A stretch of 64,000 nucleotides of DNA from assembly GCF_020023385.1 (NCBI RefSeq), contig NZ_JAIQCL010000002.1, forward strand, positions 186,001 through 250,000, written 5' to 3'. A model generated the notes under the pieces. It did no database searches and was not told where the DNA came from. It worked only from the letters and a program-made list of their open reading frames with translations. Source of the stretch: Planococcus circulans. Its GTDB lineage: Bacteria; Bacillota; Bacilli; Bacillales_A; Planococcaceae. Position numbers and translations under genes: made by a program. Shown here piece by piece: positions 7,666 through 17,399 of this stretch. Each line of letters begins with the position of its first letter. The first letter of the stretch is position 1.

Positions 7666-8526
7666 ATGTCGGAGTTTTTAGCAGAAGTGATCGGTACCAT
7701 GATTCTGATTATTTTTGGGGCGGGTGTAGTCGCTGGGGTGGTATTAAAAGATTCCAAAGCCGAAAACAGTGGCTGGATAGTCATTACGATTGCTTGGGGA
7801 TTGGCAGTGACGATGGGGGTTTATGCAGTAGGCGGTTTTTCGGGAGCGCATTTAAATCCGGCGGTGACGCTTGGGTTTGCCGCAGTAGGCGATTTCCCTT
7901 GGGCGCAAGTGCCGGTTTACATAGCAGCACAGATTTTGGGGGCTATCATCGGGGCAGCTATCGTCTTTTTAAATTACTTGCCGCATTGGAAGCGCACAGA
8001 AGACCAAGGTGCAAAACTGGGTGTGTTCGCTACGATACCTGCTGTACGTAGCCCATTTTCGAACTTGGTGAGTGAAATCATCGGAACCGCTGTTCTTGTG
8101 ATGGGCTTATTGTTCATCGGTGCCAACCAATTCACGGAAGGTTTGAATCCATTGATTGTCGGTGCATTGATCATTGCCATCGGTATGTCGCTCGGCGGTC
8201 CTACAGGATACGCCATCAACCCGGCGCGTGACCTCGGCCCCCGGATTGCACATGCGTTGCTGCCGATTCCAGGCAAAGGCAGTTCAGATTGGAGTTATGC
8301 CTGGGTTCCTGTAGTCGGGCCGATTTTCGGCGGTATCTATGGAGCCGTTTTCTACAAGGCCATGTTTACAGGCGACTTTAGCCTGCTCTTCTGGGGACTC
8401 AGTGCAATCATGGCGTTAATTTTATTCGGAGCGGCGAACGCCGAACTGAAGAAAGGCTACACAGTGGCCAATGAAATTGAAGATACCTTAGTAGAAAACA
8501 GCGAAATGACAAAAGTACGTCCATAA
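7666..8526 (+). CDS. glpF: Glycerol uptake facilitator (aquaglyceroporin)
   Basis: A 286-residue MIP-family channel with six membrane helices and the two half-helix NPA boxes: HLNPAVTLG in the first half and the second, longer aquaglyceroporin box YAINPARDLGPR. The Asp following the second NPA-R box (PARD) is the usual mark of glycerol facilitators as opposed to water-only aquaporins. It lets glycerol diffuse in, to be trapped by GlpK. AAAGGAGTGATAGTGG precedes the ATG. It is first gene of a two-gene operon, 24 bp ahead of glpK, controlled by the promoter, cre and leader hairpin upstream. Confidence 0.96.
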   Translation: MSEFLAEVIGTMILIIFGAGVVAGVVLKDSKAENSGWIVITIAWGLAVTMGVYAVGGFSGAHLNPAVTLGFAAVGDFPWAQVPVYIAAQILGAIIGAAIVFLNYLPHWKRTEDQGAKLGVFATIPAVRSPFSNLVSEIIGTAVLVMGLLFIGANQFTEGLNPLIVGALIIAIGMSLGGPTGYAINPARDLGPRIAHALLPIPGKGSSDWSYAWVPVVGPIFGGIYGAVFYKAMFTGDFSLLFWGLSAIMALILFGAANAELKKGYTVANEIEDTLVENSEMTKVRP

Positions 8527-8547
8527 AACACATACGAGGAGGAATAG

Positions 8548-10074
<1,527 letters not shown>

Positions 10075-10154
10075 CAGCGGTAATGGTCAAAGCACCAGCA
10101 GCCGTTCGACAAACTGATTCACGGCTGGTTGTTCGGCCCTTAATAGAACACGAC

Positions 10155-10190
10155 AATGCCCATCCGATTTTCCGGATGGGCATTTCTTAA
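10155..10190 (+). terminator. Terminator of glpFK, cassette family E copy 1
   Basis: AATGCCCATCCG (10155-10166) and CGGATGGGCATT (10173-10184) form a perfect 12-bp stem with loop ATTTTC and a T-rich tail. The sequence recurs with one mismatch at 12826-12860. Confidence 0.9.
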
Positions 10191-10222
10191 TTTGTTGAAC
10201 CTTGCATTAGTCTTACATGAAC

Positions 10223-11380
10223 TTACTCTCCGACCATTCCATCGTTATCATTATCCCGCATATAGGGATATAACCAATGATCACTCGTGATGGGCATACT
10301 GAAACCCGCTGCTTTTGCTTCTTTGATCGTCACCTGTCCATTGCCGTTCGTATCGACACTGGATACATCACCGCTTGTGTTTGCAGTGGGTAACTCGGCA
10401 GGAACAGTGTCTGTGGTTGAACTGCTTGAAGCAGCCGGCTCACTGTCCGTCAAACCAAGAGACGCGTTCACTTCATCGGGGTTTATGTTATCAAAAGCAT
10501 CAACGACTTCGTTGCCCATTACCGTATAGGTATACTGGTAACTTGAAGGGATCTGCGTTTCCGTATCCGGATAGGTGATGATGGCTTCAAAATTCGTCGC
10601 TCCACCTGCGTCACGGATTGCGTCTTCCATATAGGCTTGATCACCGTGCCGGTTGAGTGTACTTTCTTGCGGGGTGATATTATAGGCGTTCGCCACACCT
10701 CCGAGAGAATCTGCAATGACATGCCCTTCATCTAATACATCACTTTCGACGCCCGGAACCTTTGCCTCATCCGAGTAATACCTGCCGGACGATAAGACAG
10801 TTTCGCTGCTGTCATCCTGTACAATGATTTCGTCCGCAACGACACGCTCCAGCTGTCCGTGTTCATTCGTAAAGGCCCAATATTCACGGTCCCCATACCC
10901 AATGTCAGCGACGATTTTGGCTTCACGCGTTCCCGACAAATCGCCGCCATCCACTTCAATCAGTTTGTATCCTGCGAACTGCTCATTTTGGAGTTGGGCT
11001 TCTTTCTCTTTCGCAAGCTCCTCAGCCGCCGCTTTTTCTTCGGCTTCTTTCTCAGCTGCCAAGCGTGCTTCTTCTTTTTCCTTTTCTTCTGCAGCCTGGA
11101 TCTCGGCTTCTTCCAGGGCGATACGCTGTTTTTCATCTTCTTTTTCTTTCTGCGCTTCCAACTGTTCACTATCGACGCCAGCTGTAGGTTCGACATCTTC
11201 TGCTGTAGAGCCGACGCCAATACCGGAACCGGTTAGTACTGCGAATGAAAGCCCAGCCGCAAGACCAGCTTGCTTAACAGACAGCCCCTTTTTGAACAAA
11301 GCACTGACGAGCAACATGACAATGCTCGCAGCGAAAGCCAATAAGGCAACCAGCATCACTAAAACAAATACGACATCCAT
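10223..11380 (-). CDS. Membrane-anchored DNA/RNA non-specific endonuclease with coiled coil and calcium-binding tail
   Basis: A 385-residue protein built in four blocks. Residues 3-57 hold two hydrophobic helices that anchor or export it. Residues about 70-135 are an almost pure E/K/A coiled coil. Residues about 140-300 are a nuclease domain of the DNA/RNA non-specific endonuclease (betaBetaAlpha-Me) type: DEGHVIADSLGG places the general-base histidine at 220, and Asn243 in TLNRHGDQAYME fits the metal-ligand asparagine. Residues about 344-385 carry an EF-hand-like DTNGNGQVTIKEA and a final DNDNDGMVGE resembling Excalibur tails. The usual DRGH reads DEGH here, so the arginine is replaced by Glu. 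The domain probably acts outside the cell in nucleic-acid scavenging or uptake; that role is inferred. Confidence 0.8.
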   Translation of the reverse strand: MDVVFVLVMLVALLAFAASIVMLLVSALFKKGLSVKQAGLAAGLSFAVLTGSGIGVGSTAEDVEPTAGVDSEQLEAQKEKEDEKQRIALEEAEIQAAEEKEKEEARLAAEKEAEEKAAAEELAKEKEAQLQNEQFAGYKLIEVDGGDLSGTREAKIVADIGYGDREYWAFTNEHGQLERVVADEIIVQDDSSETVLSSGRYYSDEAKVPGVESDVLDEGHVIADSLGGVANAYNITPQESTLNRHGDQAYMEDAIRDAGGATNFEAIITYPDTETQIPSSYQYTYTVMGNEVVDAFDNINPDEVNASLGLTDSEPAASSSSTTDTVPAELPTANTSGDVSSVDTNGNGQVTIKEAKAAGFSMPITSDHWLYPYMRDNDNDGMVGE

Positions 11381-11585
11381 TTAATCGCTCCCCCTGAATT
11401 CCCATATTCTAAATCTTTCCTGCTATTTTCCACAGATGACTATAACATGAGATGAAAGGTAAATACTAGAGTGTAGTAAATTTATGTTTGGAAATATTTA
11501 GTTATATAAATTTCTTTATTCATTCACATGCGACAAAAAACTAACTTTGATTGGAATAAAAGACACATATTAAGAAATATCTTAT

Positions 11586-11615
11586 ATAGAAGAAACTCTG
11601 ATAGAAGAAACTCTG
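11586..11615. repeat. Perfect tandem duplication of a 15-mer
   Basis: ATAGAAGAAACTCTG occurs twice back to back (11586-11600 and 11601-11615) in the AT-rich spacer before terminator 11626-11672. No function is apparent. Confidence 0.8.
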
Positions 11616-11625
11616 TCTGATAATT

Positions 11626-11672
11626 AAAACGGCCGTGCGGGAAACTATTCAGTTTCTGGCACGGCCGTTTTC
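11626..11672. terminator. Bidirectional terminator, cassette family D copy 2
   Basis: Arms AAAACGGCCGTGC and GCACGGCCGTTTT, with inner GGGAAAC and GTTTCT around loop TATTCA, match the hairpin at 3394-3440 in arms and loop. On the minus strand it ends the LLM oxidoreductase gene, whose stop is about 13 nt away. Confidence 0.85.
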
Positions 11673-11684
11673 TACATCAGTCCA

Positions 11685-12677
11685 TTAAATTAATTGCTGT
11701 GCCAATAACCGGTAGACATCCAATCGTTTTTCCTGGGAATGCGGGATGCTACAGATCATTGCTTCTTCAAAACCGTACTCGATTTGTTCCCGCTGCAATT
11801 GATCTGCCACGTCTGTAGCGGAACCGACTAAATGGATTTTGCGGCTTTCCTGGATCTGCATGCGGTCCATTTCCGATAGCGCAGAGTTTTGTGCTTGCTC
11901 GGGTGTCATGAGCGGCATAATGCGGCCTTTCATCAACATCAGACGCGCAATGTCCTGCGGCAATGCTTCGTATTCCGCTTCTTCGGCCGTTTCAGCCGTT
12001 GTCACTAAATACGATACCGAAATCTCGGGCTTTTCCATAAAAGCGGAAGGCGAGAAATGTGCCCGGTAGGAATCTAAAATGTCTTTCGTCATGCCGCCGT
12101 TGAAAAACTGGGCGAACGAATAGCCGACACCCATTCGTCCAGCTTCTAGTGCGCTGTTGCCGCTTGAGCCGAGCAGCCAGGCTTCCGGCAGTTTGATATT
12201 TGTTGGGGAAGCGATGGTTTTATTGTACATAGTGTCTTCGGGCGTTTCGTCGTTGATCAGTTTCAGCGCCGTGTCGAATTTCCCGTACATATCATCGGTC
12301 ATCGTTCGTCGTCCTTGAGACAAGGCGTAGATGGAACTGTGGTCGCCGCCCGGGGCACGTCCGACACCGAAGTCGATGCGGCCCGGCGCCAATGCGCTCA
12401 ATGTCTTGAACACTTCAGCCAGCTTCAAAGGTGAGTAGTGCATCATCATTACGCCGCCAGTGCCGATTCGAATCCTCTCTGTTTTGGCGCTTAAGTAGGC
12501 AGCCGTAACTTCGGGGGCTGAGCTGGAAAATGCGCCGGAGCCATGATGTTCAGCCATCCACATCCGGCTGTAGCCTAAGTTATCGGCGAGAACCGCAAGT
12601 TCCACCGCTTTTTGCATCGCATCTTCTGCCGTATTTCCTGTCGTGACGGGTGCTTGGTCCAATACGCTTAATTTCAT
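11685..12677 (-). CDS. LLM class flavin-dependent oxidoreductase (MsnO8 type)
   Basis: A 330-residue luciferase-like monooxygenase homologue expected to fold as an FMN-binding (beta/alpha)8 barrel. Family landmarks are SVLDQAP at the N-terminus, the stretch YSRMWMAEHHGSGAFSSSAPEV, RIGTGGVMMMHYSPLKLAEVF, and GRIDFGVGRAPGGD, which together mark the single-subunit bacterial luciferase-related oxidoreductases rather than light-producing LuxA/B. It probably uses reduced flavin to oxidise an unknown small molecule. The ATG is at 12677; AAAGGAAG lies about 7 nt before it. Monocistronic, with its own bidirectional terminator. Confidence 0.9.
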   Translation of the reverse strand: MKLSVLDQAPVTTGNTAEDAMQKAVELAVLADNLGYSRMWMAEHHGSGAFSSSAPEVTAAYLSAKTERIRIGTGGVMMMHYSPLKLAEVFKTLSALAPGRIDFGVGRAPGGDHSSIYALSQGRRTMTDDMYGKFDTALKLINDETPEDTMYNKTIASPTNIKLPEAWLLGSSGNSALEAGRMGVGYSFAQFFNGGMTKDILDSYRAHFSPSAFMEKPEISVSYLVTTAETAEEAEYEALPQDIARLMLMKGRIMPLMTPEQAQNSALSEMDRMQIQESRKIHLVGSATDVADQLQREQIEYGFEEAMICSIPHSQEKRLDVYRLLAQQLI

Positions 12678-12825
12678 CTATATAACTTCCTTTCATTAAC
12701 TGCAGGTTTGCATATAGAGGAGTATAGCAGTCCGGCATACTGAAATCATTTCATCTGTCTTCGTCTGTTTTTTAATCTAAGATTAACTAGTTTCCCTGGG
12801 AAGCGGTTTTGTTTAATTGGAAATG

Positions 12826-12860
12826 AAAATGCCCAACCGATTTTCCGGATGGGCATTTCT
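12826..12860. terminator. Terminator, cassette family E copy 2
   Basis: AATGCCCAACCG / CGGATGGGCATT around loop ATTTTC is the glpK terminator (10155-10190) with one mismatched stem position. It lies between the start of the LLM gene and the end of the peptidoglycan-binding gene, downstream of the latter on the minus strand. Confidence 0.7.
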
Positions 12861-12930
12861 TATGTTGGTGAACTTTGCACAAAGCTTAAATGAGTTTCCT
12901 TCACGAACAACACTACGGAAATGAAGTTTT

Positions 12931-13480
12931 CTAATATTCTCCGTATATGGCCGTCCACGTATTCGTGCCGACAATGCCATCGACTTTCAAGCCTTTGTCT
13001 GCTTGGTATTGCCGGACATTTCTGTCGGTTTCAGGTCCGAAGATCCCATCAACCGCTGTTTCTAGACCATACTCATTTAATGTCCATTGGAGAAGTTCCA
13101 CTTCAATGCGCACACTTCCTTGACGCAGGATAAACTGATGCTCCGGTGCAATATCCATTAAGTTTCTGAGCTCGGCGGGCAATTTCCCTTCTGGGTCTAC
13201 AGGTTCTTCATGTTCCCCGTATAACGCCGCCCACGTATACGTACCGACAATGCCGTCGACTTTCAATCCTTTATCTGCCTGGTATTGCCGGACATTTCTT
13301 TCTGTCTCAGGGCCAAAGATGCCGTCAACCGCTGTTTCCAGTCCGTAATGATCTAAAGTCCATTGGAGAAGTTCCACTTCAATGCGTGCACTTCCATTGC
13401 GCAAAATAAATTGATGTTCCGGGGCAATATTCATTAAGTTCGCAAGGCGGGCTGGCAGCTGGTCTTCATTAGCTGCAGAT
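12931..13480 (-). repeat. Tandem intragenic duplication of the peptidoglycan-binding unit
   Basis: The two halves of the mature coding region repeat with a period of about 250 bp; long stretches such as the codons for VRQYQADKGLKVDGIVGT are shared. Most differences are silent or conservative, for example ACC/ACT and Y/N in GTxTW. Confidence 0.7.
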
Positions 13481-13572
13481 GCATGGCTTGTGGCTTCCAC
13501 CGGATGAAAGGAGAAGGGGGATGCGACCCATAACCCGAATGCCAATAACACGGGAATCGATTTCTTCTTCAC
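12931..13572 (-). CDS. Secreted protein with two tandem peptidoglycan-binding (PG_binding_1) domains
   Basis: About 213 residues. I place the start at the GTG at 13572 because GGAGGAATCAGCC precedes it at ideal distance and the protein then begins with a clean signal peptide (VKKKSIPVLLAFGLWVASPFSF, then a processing region around VEATSHA). The mature part has two about 80-residue copies of the same unit, each with the core AVDGIFGPETxRNVRQYQADKGLKVDGIVGTxTWxA/TxYGE, the three-helix peptidoglycan-binding fold. Each unit starts LPAxLxNLMxIAPEHQFILR. No catalytic domain is attached, so it probably binds the wall or modulates hydrolases. The two units are nearly identical at DNA level, a recent duplication. 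Confidence 0.85.
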   Translation of the reverse strand: MKKKSIPVLLAFGLWVASPFSFHPVEATSHASAANEDQLPARLANLMNIAPEHQFILRNGSARIEVELLQWTLDHYGLETAVDGIFGPETERNVRQYQADKGLKVDGIVGTYTWAALYGEHEEPVDPEGKLPAELRNLMDIAPEHQFILRQGSVRIEVELLQWTLNEYGLETAVDGIFGPETDRNVRQYQADKGLKVDGIVGTNTWTAIYGEY

Positions 13573-13694
13573 GGCTGATTCCTCCAGAATTTGTATTTGC
13601 CTCCTATGTACCCAGTCTATTTTTAAACGAAACGACAATTCAGCCCATTAAGAAAATAAATTTACGGCTTAATGAATAGGATAGGAGGGATTCG

Positions 13695-13850
13695 ATGGAT
13701 ACTTTCGGAATTATAGGGTTTGTTTTTGGAATGTTGGGATTCACTTTCGGTATACTTGCATACTCACCTCAGACCCTACATGACAATTTGTATTCCATAC
13801 GAGAACACACCCGCTGCAACACGATTGCGGGTGTGTCTTTTTCTTTTTAA
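13695..13850 (+). pseudogene. Small membrane protein fused into a terminator cassette, probably truncated
   Basis: ATAGGAGGGATTCG precedes an ATG whose frame reads MDTFGIIGFVFGMLGFTFGILAY, one convincing glycine-rich membrane helix, then SPQTLH. From residue 30 the frame runs through the 21-nt flank and the whole stem of the family A terminator cassette, ending only at TAA 13848-13850. The natural C-terminus, expected to be a short charged coil, seems to be missing. I infer that the cassette landed in, or recombined into, a small gene; the alternative is that the tail is tolerated. Confidence 0.5.
13782..13848 (+). terminator. Terminator cassette, family A copy 2
   Basis: The same 21-nt flank as at 4565 (13782-13802) is followed by ACACACCCGC / GCGGGTGTGT (13805-13814 with 13827-13836) and CTTTTTCTTTTT. 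The stem differs from copy 1 by compensating changes (T-A to C-G), so pairing is kept. Confidence 0.85.
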
Positions 13851-13997
13851 GGATTTTTTGTGAATCAAATTATGCGGTATGCAAGGACCAAACGTGATAT
13901 CGTGCTTTAACAGAGAATGGTGTAAGCCAAGCTAAAATAGGGAAACCTTTTAAAAGTAGGGTAATTCCTTGATTGATTGGAAAAGGAGAATGTTAAG

Positions 13998-16268
13998 ATG
14001 GCAGATAAAAGAGATGAAATCATTTTGAGAGGTCTTCAAGAAAATAACTTGAAGAATATCGATTTAAATATCCCGAAAGAAAAAATAAATGTGTTTACCG
14101 GCTTGTCGGGTTCAGGAAAAAGCTCCGTCGTTTTTGATACCTTAGCAACAGAAAGCAGAAGACAAATGACGTTGAATTATCCACTGTATATCCGGCATCT
14201 GATGCCGAGGTACGAAAGGCCGCATGCCGACTTGATGCAGCACTTAAGCCCGGTTGTCGTCGTGGAACAGAAACCCATCAGAGGCAATTCCCGCTCGACT
14301 GTTGGGACTTATATGGATATTGATCCTTTAATCCGGCTGTTGTTTTCACGGATCGGCAGTCCGCCGATCGGATCAGCCACCGAATTTTCGCGTGAAAGTT
14401 CTTTCGGCAATTGTCCGGCATGCAACGGCTTCGGGGAAATCGTTGTACCCGATATCAACAAAATCATCGATCACACGAAATCGCTCCGGGACTCTGCAGT
14501 GCGATTCAAGCCGCTGGCGCCGCCCGGCTGGCAGGGCAGATGGATGGTGGACGGCGGATTATTCGATCCCGATCTCCCCATAAAAGATTTCCCGGAAGAA
14601 AAATACAATCTTCTAGTCTACGGACCGCCGGAAGGCGAGCGGGCATTTGGAACTTATTATTACAAAGATGGCACTACGGAAATCGAATGGGACGGCATCC
14701 TTCCGCGCTTTATTCGCCTGTACATTAATCGCGATCTCACGAAGTTGAAGAGAACGTCCCAGGAAGATGTCTTAGCGATGACGACGCACACCCCGTGCCC
14801 TACCTGCGAAGGTTCGGGATTGAATCCGAAAGTGCTGGAATGCAAAATCAACGGCTTGAATATCGCACAATACGACCATCTGGAGCTGACAGAATTGCTG
14901 GGTGAACTGGCGGAAATACACGACCCTGTCGGAACATCAATTGCACAGCAAGCGTTTCCGAATGTAAAGCAGCTGGTCGACTTGGGGCTGGGTTATTTGA
15001 GTCTGGCACGGAAAATGGGAACCTTGTCGGGCGGGGAAGCGCAGCGCGTGAAAATTGCCCGCCATTTAGGAAGCAGTTTAAACAACATCACGTATATTTT
15101 CGATGAACCCAGCGCAGGGCTGCATCCGGAAGAAATCGACATGTTGACGCATATGTTGAAAAATTTAAGAGACAATCACAATACCGTCGTCGTGATCGAA
15201 CATAATTTAGCAGTCATTAAAACGGCAGATGAAATCATCGAAATGGGTCCTGGAGCTGGAGTGAGCGGCGGCGAAGTGGTGTATCAAGGTGCACAGGCAG
15301 GGTTAAAGAAAGCTTCAGCCATCACCGATTTGGATCATAAGGTCAGTGTGAATAAAACCCCGCGACAGGCAGAAAACAGTTTTTCAATCAAAAATGCTTC
15401 GGCCAACAACTTAAAAAATGTCTGTGTGGACATTCCGAAAAACGTCCTCGTGTCGGTATGCGGCGTTTCAGGATCCGGCAAGAGTTCGTTGCTGTTCGGC
15501 GCATTTATGGAGAACTATCCCGAAACCATCGCGGTCAGCCAAGGCAGCATCGGCACTTCCAGCCGTTCGACACTTGCGACTTACATGGGAATCATGGACG
15601 ACATCCGGTCGATTCTGGCCAAAGAAACGGGACAGCCAGTGGGCTTGTTCAGCTTTAATTCGACAGGAGCCTGTCCGGTCTGCGAGGGCAAAGGCGTCAC
15701 CACGCCGGACGTAGCTTTTGCGGATCCCGTGACCGTCACGTGTGAAGCCTGCAGAGGCACGCGGTATTCGGATGAAGCGCTGTCGTATCGACACTTAGGA
15801 AAAAATATTGTGGAGATATTGGAACTGTCGATCGACGAAACCAATCGGTATTTGAAAATGCCGAAAATCGTCAAAAAAGTAGATACCTTAAAAGATGTCG
15901 GATTGGGATACCTGACACTCGGACAGACAACCAGTTCGTTGAGCGGTGGAGAAGTGCAGCGCCTCAAACTTGCCAGCCACCTGAAAAAAGAAGGGCAAAT
16001 CTATTTGTTGGATGAACCTTCATTAGGCCTGCACACAAAAGACAATGATCATCTATTGGAAGTTTTCCAAAGCCTCGTAAACAAAGGGAATTCGGTCATC
16101 CTCGTTGAACACAATTTAAACTTTATCGCGGCGAGCGACTGGGTCATCGAAATGGGTCCAGGCGGAGGCAAAAAAGGCGGCGAAGTGTTGTTTGAAGGAA
16201 CACCGGAAAAGATGCTCCAGTCGGACACCTTGACGGCGAAGTGGCTGAGAAAAGGTGTGGAGGAGTAA
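13998..16268 (+). CDS. UvrA-like ABC ATPase (excinuclease A paralogue)
   Basis: About 756 residues, shorter than housekeeping UvrA (about 940-950). Two ABC ATPase halves are present: Walker A GLSGSGKSS at about 35-43 and GVSGSGKSS near 488; signatures LSGGEAQR near 344 and LSGGEVQR near 648; Walker B regions YIFDEPSAGLHP and YLLDEPSLGLHT. Zinc-type cysteine pairs occur at CPACNGFG, CPTCEGSG, CPVCEGKG and CEAC. The shortfall fits loss of UvrB-interaction and insertion regions, as in UvrA paralogues tied to drug self-resistance (DrrC type), so it may not serve standard repair. I use the ATG at 13998 because AAGGAG is 9 nt upstream; an in-frame TTG at 13977 is less likely. Monocistronic. Confidence 0.88.
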   Translation: MADKRDEIILRGLQENNLKNIDLNIPKEKINVFTGLSGSGKSSVVFDTLATESRRQMTLNYPLYIRHLMPRYERPHADLMQHLSPVVVVEQKPIRGNSRSTVGTYMDIDPLIRLLFSRIGSPPIGSATEFSRESSFGNCPACNGFGEIVVPDINKIIDHTKSLRDSAVRFKPLAPPGWQGRWMVDGGLFDPDLPIKDFPEEKYNLLVYGPPEGERAFGTYYYKDGTTEIEWDGILPRFIRLYINRDLTKLKRTSQEDVLAMTTHTPCPTCEGSGLNPKVLECKINGLNIAQYDHLELTELLGELAEIHDPVGTSIAQQAFPNVKQLVDLGLGYLSLARKMGTLSGGEAQRVKIARHLGSSLNNITYIFDEPSAGLHPEEIDMLTHMLKNLRDNHNTVVVIEHNLAVIKTADEIIEMGPGAGVSGGEVVYQGAQAGLKKASAITDLDHKVSVNKTPRQAENSFSIKNASANNLKNVCVDIPKNVLVSVCGVSGSGKSSLLFGAFMENYPETIAVSQGSIGTSSRSTLATYMGIMDDIRSILAKETGQPVGLFSFNSTGACPVCEGKGVTTPDVAFADPVTVTCEACRGTRYSDEALSYRHLGKNIVEILELSIDETNRYLKMPKIVKKVDTLKDVGLGYLTLGQTTSSLSGGEVQRLKLASHLKKEGQIYLLDEPSLGLHTKDNDHLLEVFQSLVNKGNSVILVEHNLNFIAASDWVIEMGPGGGKKGGEVLFEGTPEKMLQSDTLTAKWLRKGVEE

Positions 16269-16357
16269 TCTTAATTCACAGGAGTTGTCAGTTTGTTTAA
16301 GCGGGAAAATATTCGGGAAAACTTAGTGTCAGGATGATTTAAAGGAGGAAACTTAAA

Positions 16358-17026
16358 ATGGCTAACGTATTAGCAGTGTTATCAAGTGGACATAAAGATA
16401 CAGAAAATAATTACGAAACCGGCTGGTGGGCCGAAGAATTGTTTGCGCCGATGGAGATAGTGGAGAAAGCAGGGCATCAAATGGACCTGGCTTCACCAAA
16501 AGGTGGAAAACCGACACTCGACCAAGCCAGTATCAGCGAAGACTATGACCCGGAAGGCAAATACAAAAAAATGTATGAATCGGGATTAGCGGACAACACC
16601 AAAAAGCTTTCGGAAGTAATTCCAGAAGAGTATGACGCGGTGTTCATCGTGGGTGGCCACGGAGCAATGTATGACCTGGCTGAAAACGAAACCTTGCATA
16701 AAATCATCAATGCCGTTTACGACAATGGAAACATTGTTTCAGCCGTATGCCACGGCCCGGCTCCATTGCTTTGGACAAAACGTCCGGATGGCAAAAGCAT
16801 CATTTCCGGCTTGGACGTAACAGGCTATCCGGAAGCGGTCGAACCGGAAGGGCTTCCGGCGATTCTGCCATTCAGCTTGGAAGGTGAAATGAGCAAAGTG
16901 GCTAATTATTCCGCTGAGCAAAAAGTGGTTTGGGGCAATGACCAATTGGTGACCGGGCGTGACCCGTTTTCTTCTGAAGCATTGGCTGAAGAATTGGTGA
17001 AAGCTTTGGATAAACGAAACAACTAG
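16358..17026 (+). CDS. DJ-1/PfpI family protein, Hsp31-like
   Basis: A 222-residue class I glutamine amidotransferase-like protein. The nucleophile-elbow cysteine is Cys131 in AVCHGPAPLL, followed by the His of CHG, with the family Glu in the N-terminal half. The elements GWWAEELFAPMEI and IVGGHGAMYDL match the Hsp31/YhbO-like branch, whose members act as glyoxalase III or deglycase-type stress enzymes and holdases. It is likely a cytosolic defence against dicarbonyl or oxidative stress; that is family knowledge. AAAGGAGG is 9-10 nt before the ATG. It follows the UvrA-like gene by 90 bp and has a strong terminator downstream. Confidence 0.92.
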   Translation: MANVLAVLSSGHKDTENNYETGWWAEELFAPMEIVEKAGHQMDLASPKGGKPTLDQASISEDYDPEGKYKKMYESGLADNTKKLSEVIPEEYDAVFIVGGHGAMYDLAENETLHKIINAVYDNGNIVSAVCHGPAPLLWTKRPDGKSIISGLDVTGYPEAVEPEGLPAILPFSLEGEMSKVANYSAEQKVVWGNDQLVTGRDPFSSEALAEELVKALDKRNN

Positions 17027-17091
17027 GCAAATGGTGTGATGGATTTTCACTTACAGAGCCCTAAATTCAAAAAACATATAAATATCAACTG

Positions 17092-17141
17092 CAGGACATT
17101 GCAATGGATCATCGCAATGTCCTGTATTTTTTTTTTTTTTT
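17092..17141 (+). terminator. Strong terminator with 15-T run
   Basis: CAGGACATTGC (17092-17102) and GCAATGTCCTG (17114-17124) form a perfect 11-bp stem with an 11-nt loop, followed by TA and 15 T. The homopolymer is the longest in the window. The rest of the 17027-17399 gap shows nothing else clear. Confidence 0.93.
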
Positions 17142-17399
17142 GCCCAAAATCGATTTTCAGCAGGCAAGAGGTCCTTGTTGAAAAGTAAGACTGGGAGATA
17201 AAACGGCTGGTACGCCGAGTAAGCTCTGATATACGTGAGAGAAAAAGAGTAATCTATAAACGTTTTGATCCAGAGCTTATCCAAACTTACATTAAACCCG
17301 GCTTTAACTTAGTTTTAACCCTCTTTGATTATCATCAATTTAGACTCGATATGAAATTCTGAGCTTTAGCTTGCAGCTATCCAAAGGAGGAAATATGAA

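Noticed and set aside
10824-11384. Ser-rich plus-strand frame opposite the nuclease coiled coil
   Set aside because: The reverse of E/K/A repeats yields S/F-rich frames; no ribosome site.
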